Source of the DNA: an uncultured Lachnospiraceae bacterium
GTDB lineage: Bacteria > Bacillota > Clostridia > Lachnospirales > Lachnospiraceae
Direction of reading: 5' to 3'
Assembly (NCBI GenBank): GCA_947174015.1
Contig: CAMWHJ010000012.1
Location: 1 to 62,543, forward strand
Length of the DNA stretch: 62,543 nucleotides
Below, piece by piece: positions 62,505-62,543 of the stretch. Each line of letters opens with the position of its first letter. Position 1 is the first letter of the stretch. The notes under the pieces are model-generated. The model was given only the letters and a program-made list of their open reading frames with translations. It did not search any database and was not told where the DNA came from. A program made the position numbers and the translations under genes.

Positions 62505-62543
62505 AAAGTGTGTAAGTTACTGGTAACTAAACTTATGCACTTT
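62505..62543. repeat. Inverted repeat at window edge
   Basis: AAAGTGTGTAAGTTA and TAAACTTATGCACTTT nearly pair. It could be a terminator for the DUF1062 unit or the end of an insertion that continues past the window; GNAT truncation just before favours the latter slightly. Confidence 0.35.

Noticed and set aside
1-62543. tRNA, rRNA, prophage structural genes or replication origin
   Set aside because: No conserved rRNA segments, cloverleaf with CCA context, capsid/terminase genes or DnaA-box cluster were recognised.

Overview
The window comes from a low-GC Gram-positive gut anaerobe, most likely a Lachnospiraceae (Clostridia). The evidence is the gene set (DUF4317, split purine-terminal enzymes under a ZTP riboswitch, FeoA-FeoB fusion, bile salt hydrolase, PTS fructose operon, Bce-type ABC/two-component module), strong AGGAGG ribosome binding sites and AT-rich intergenic DNA. 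The genus cannot be fixed by eye. No rRNA, tRNA or CRISPR array was seen.

Region 1 (1-19.3 kb) is an accessory zone full of integration scars. It holds broken secreted-flavodoxin genes, a 695-aa protein with a nuclease-like N-terminus (candidate defence gene), two 3' ends of large serine recombinases in the same orientation about 8 kb apart, three copies of a ~284-bp structured repeat, a MarR-MFS-nucleotide kinase-CheW operon, a LysR gene, an aldo/keto reductase-flavin reductase-acetyltransferase operon, a second MarR gene with matching operator-like sites before itself and an MFS exporter, a decayed mobile gene of an unclassified family, relics of a serine hydrolase and an ABC-F resistance ATPase, a GNAT gene, a DHFR-like fragment and a degenerate IS4-like element with 18-bp terminal inverted repeats.

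Region 2 (19.5-35.2 kb) looks like chromosome backbone: DUF4317; a ZTP riboswitch followed by IMP cyclohydrolase, AICAR transformylase, an AIM24 protein and a membrane lipase; an ABC ATPase/permease/response regulator/histidine kinase module; a MATE exporter; a ferritin-like protein. It ends with an 804-aa fusion of a UvrD-type helicase, a restriction-type nuclease domain and a LexA-like self-cleaving peptidase, the most striking gene in the window.

Region 3 (35.3-46 kb) has a leftward cluster of vWA/metallopeptidase-like protein, MoxR ATPase, leucine-rich-repeat protein and two-domain polyphosphate kinase 2, then a P-loop kinase, an unrecognised gene, bile salt hydrolase, and citrate synthase with a hairpin in its leader.

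Region 4 (46-62.5 kb) has a fused ABC exporter, the fructose operon fruR-fruK-fruA-ptsH-ptsI (its HPr lacks the regulatory serine), FeoAB, an LRR protein with an amber codon near its start, a SAM methyltransferase, and a DUF1062 gene behind a short leader peptide and hairpin.

Throughout 17-55 kb, gaps between genes carry copies of a palindromic repeat whose ends read GTAACNGTTCAG and its complement, often enclosing an extra hairpin.
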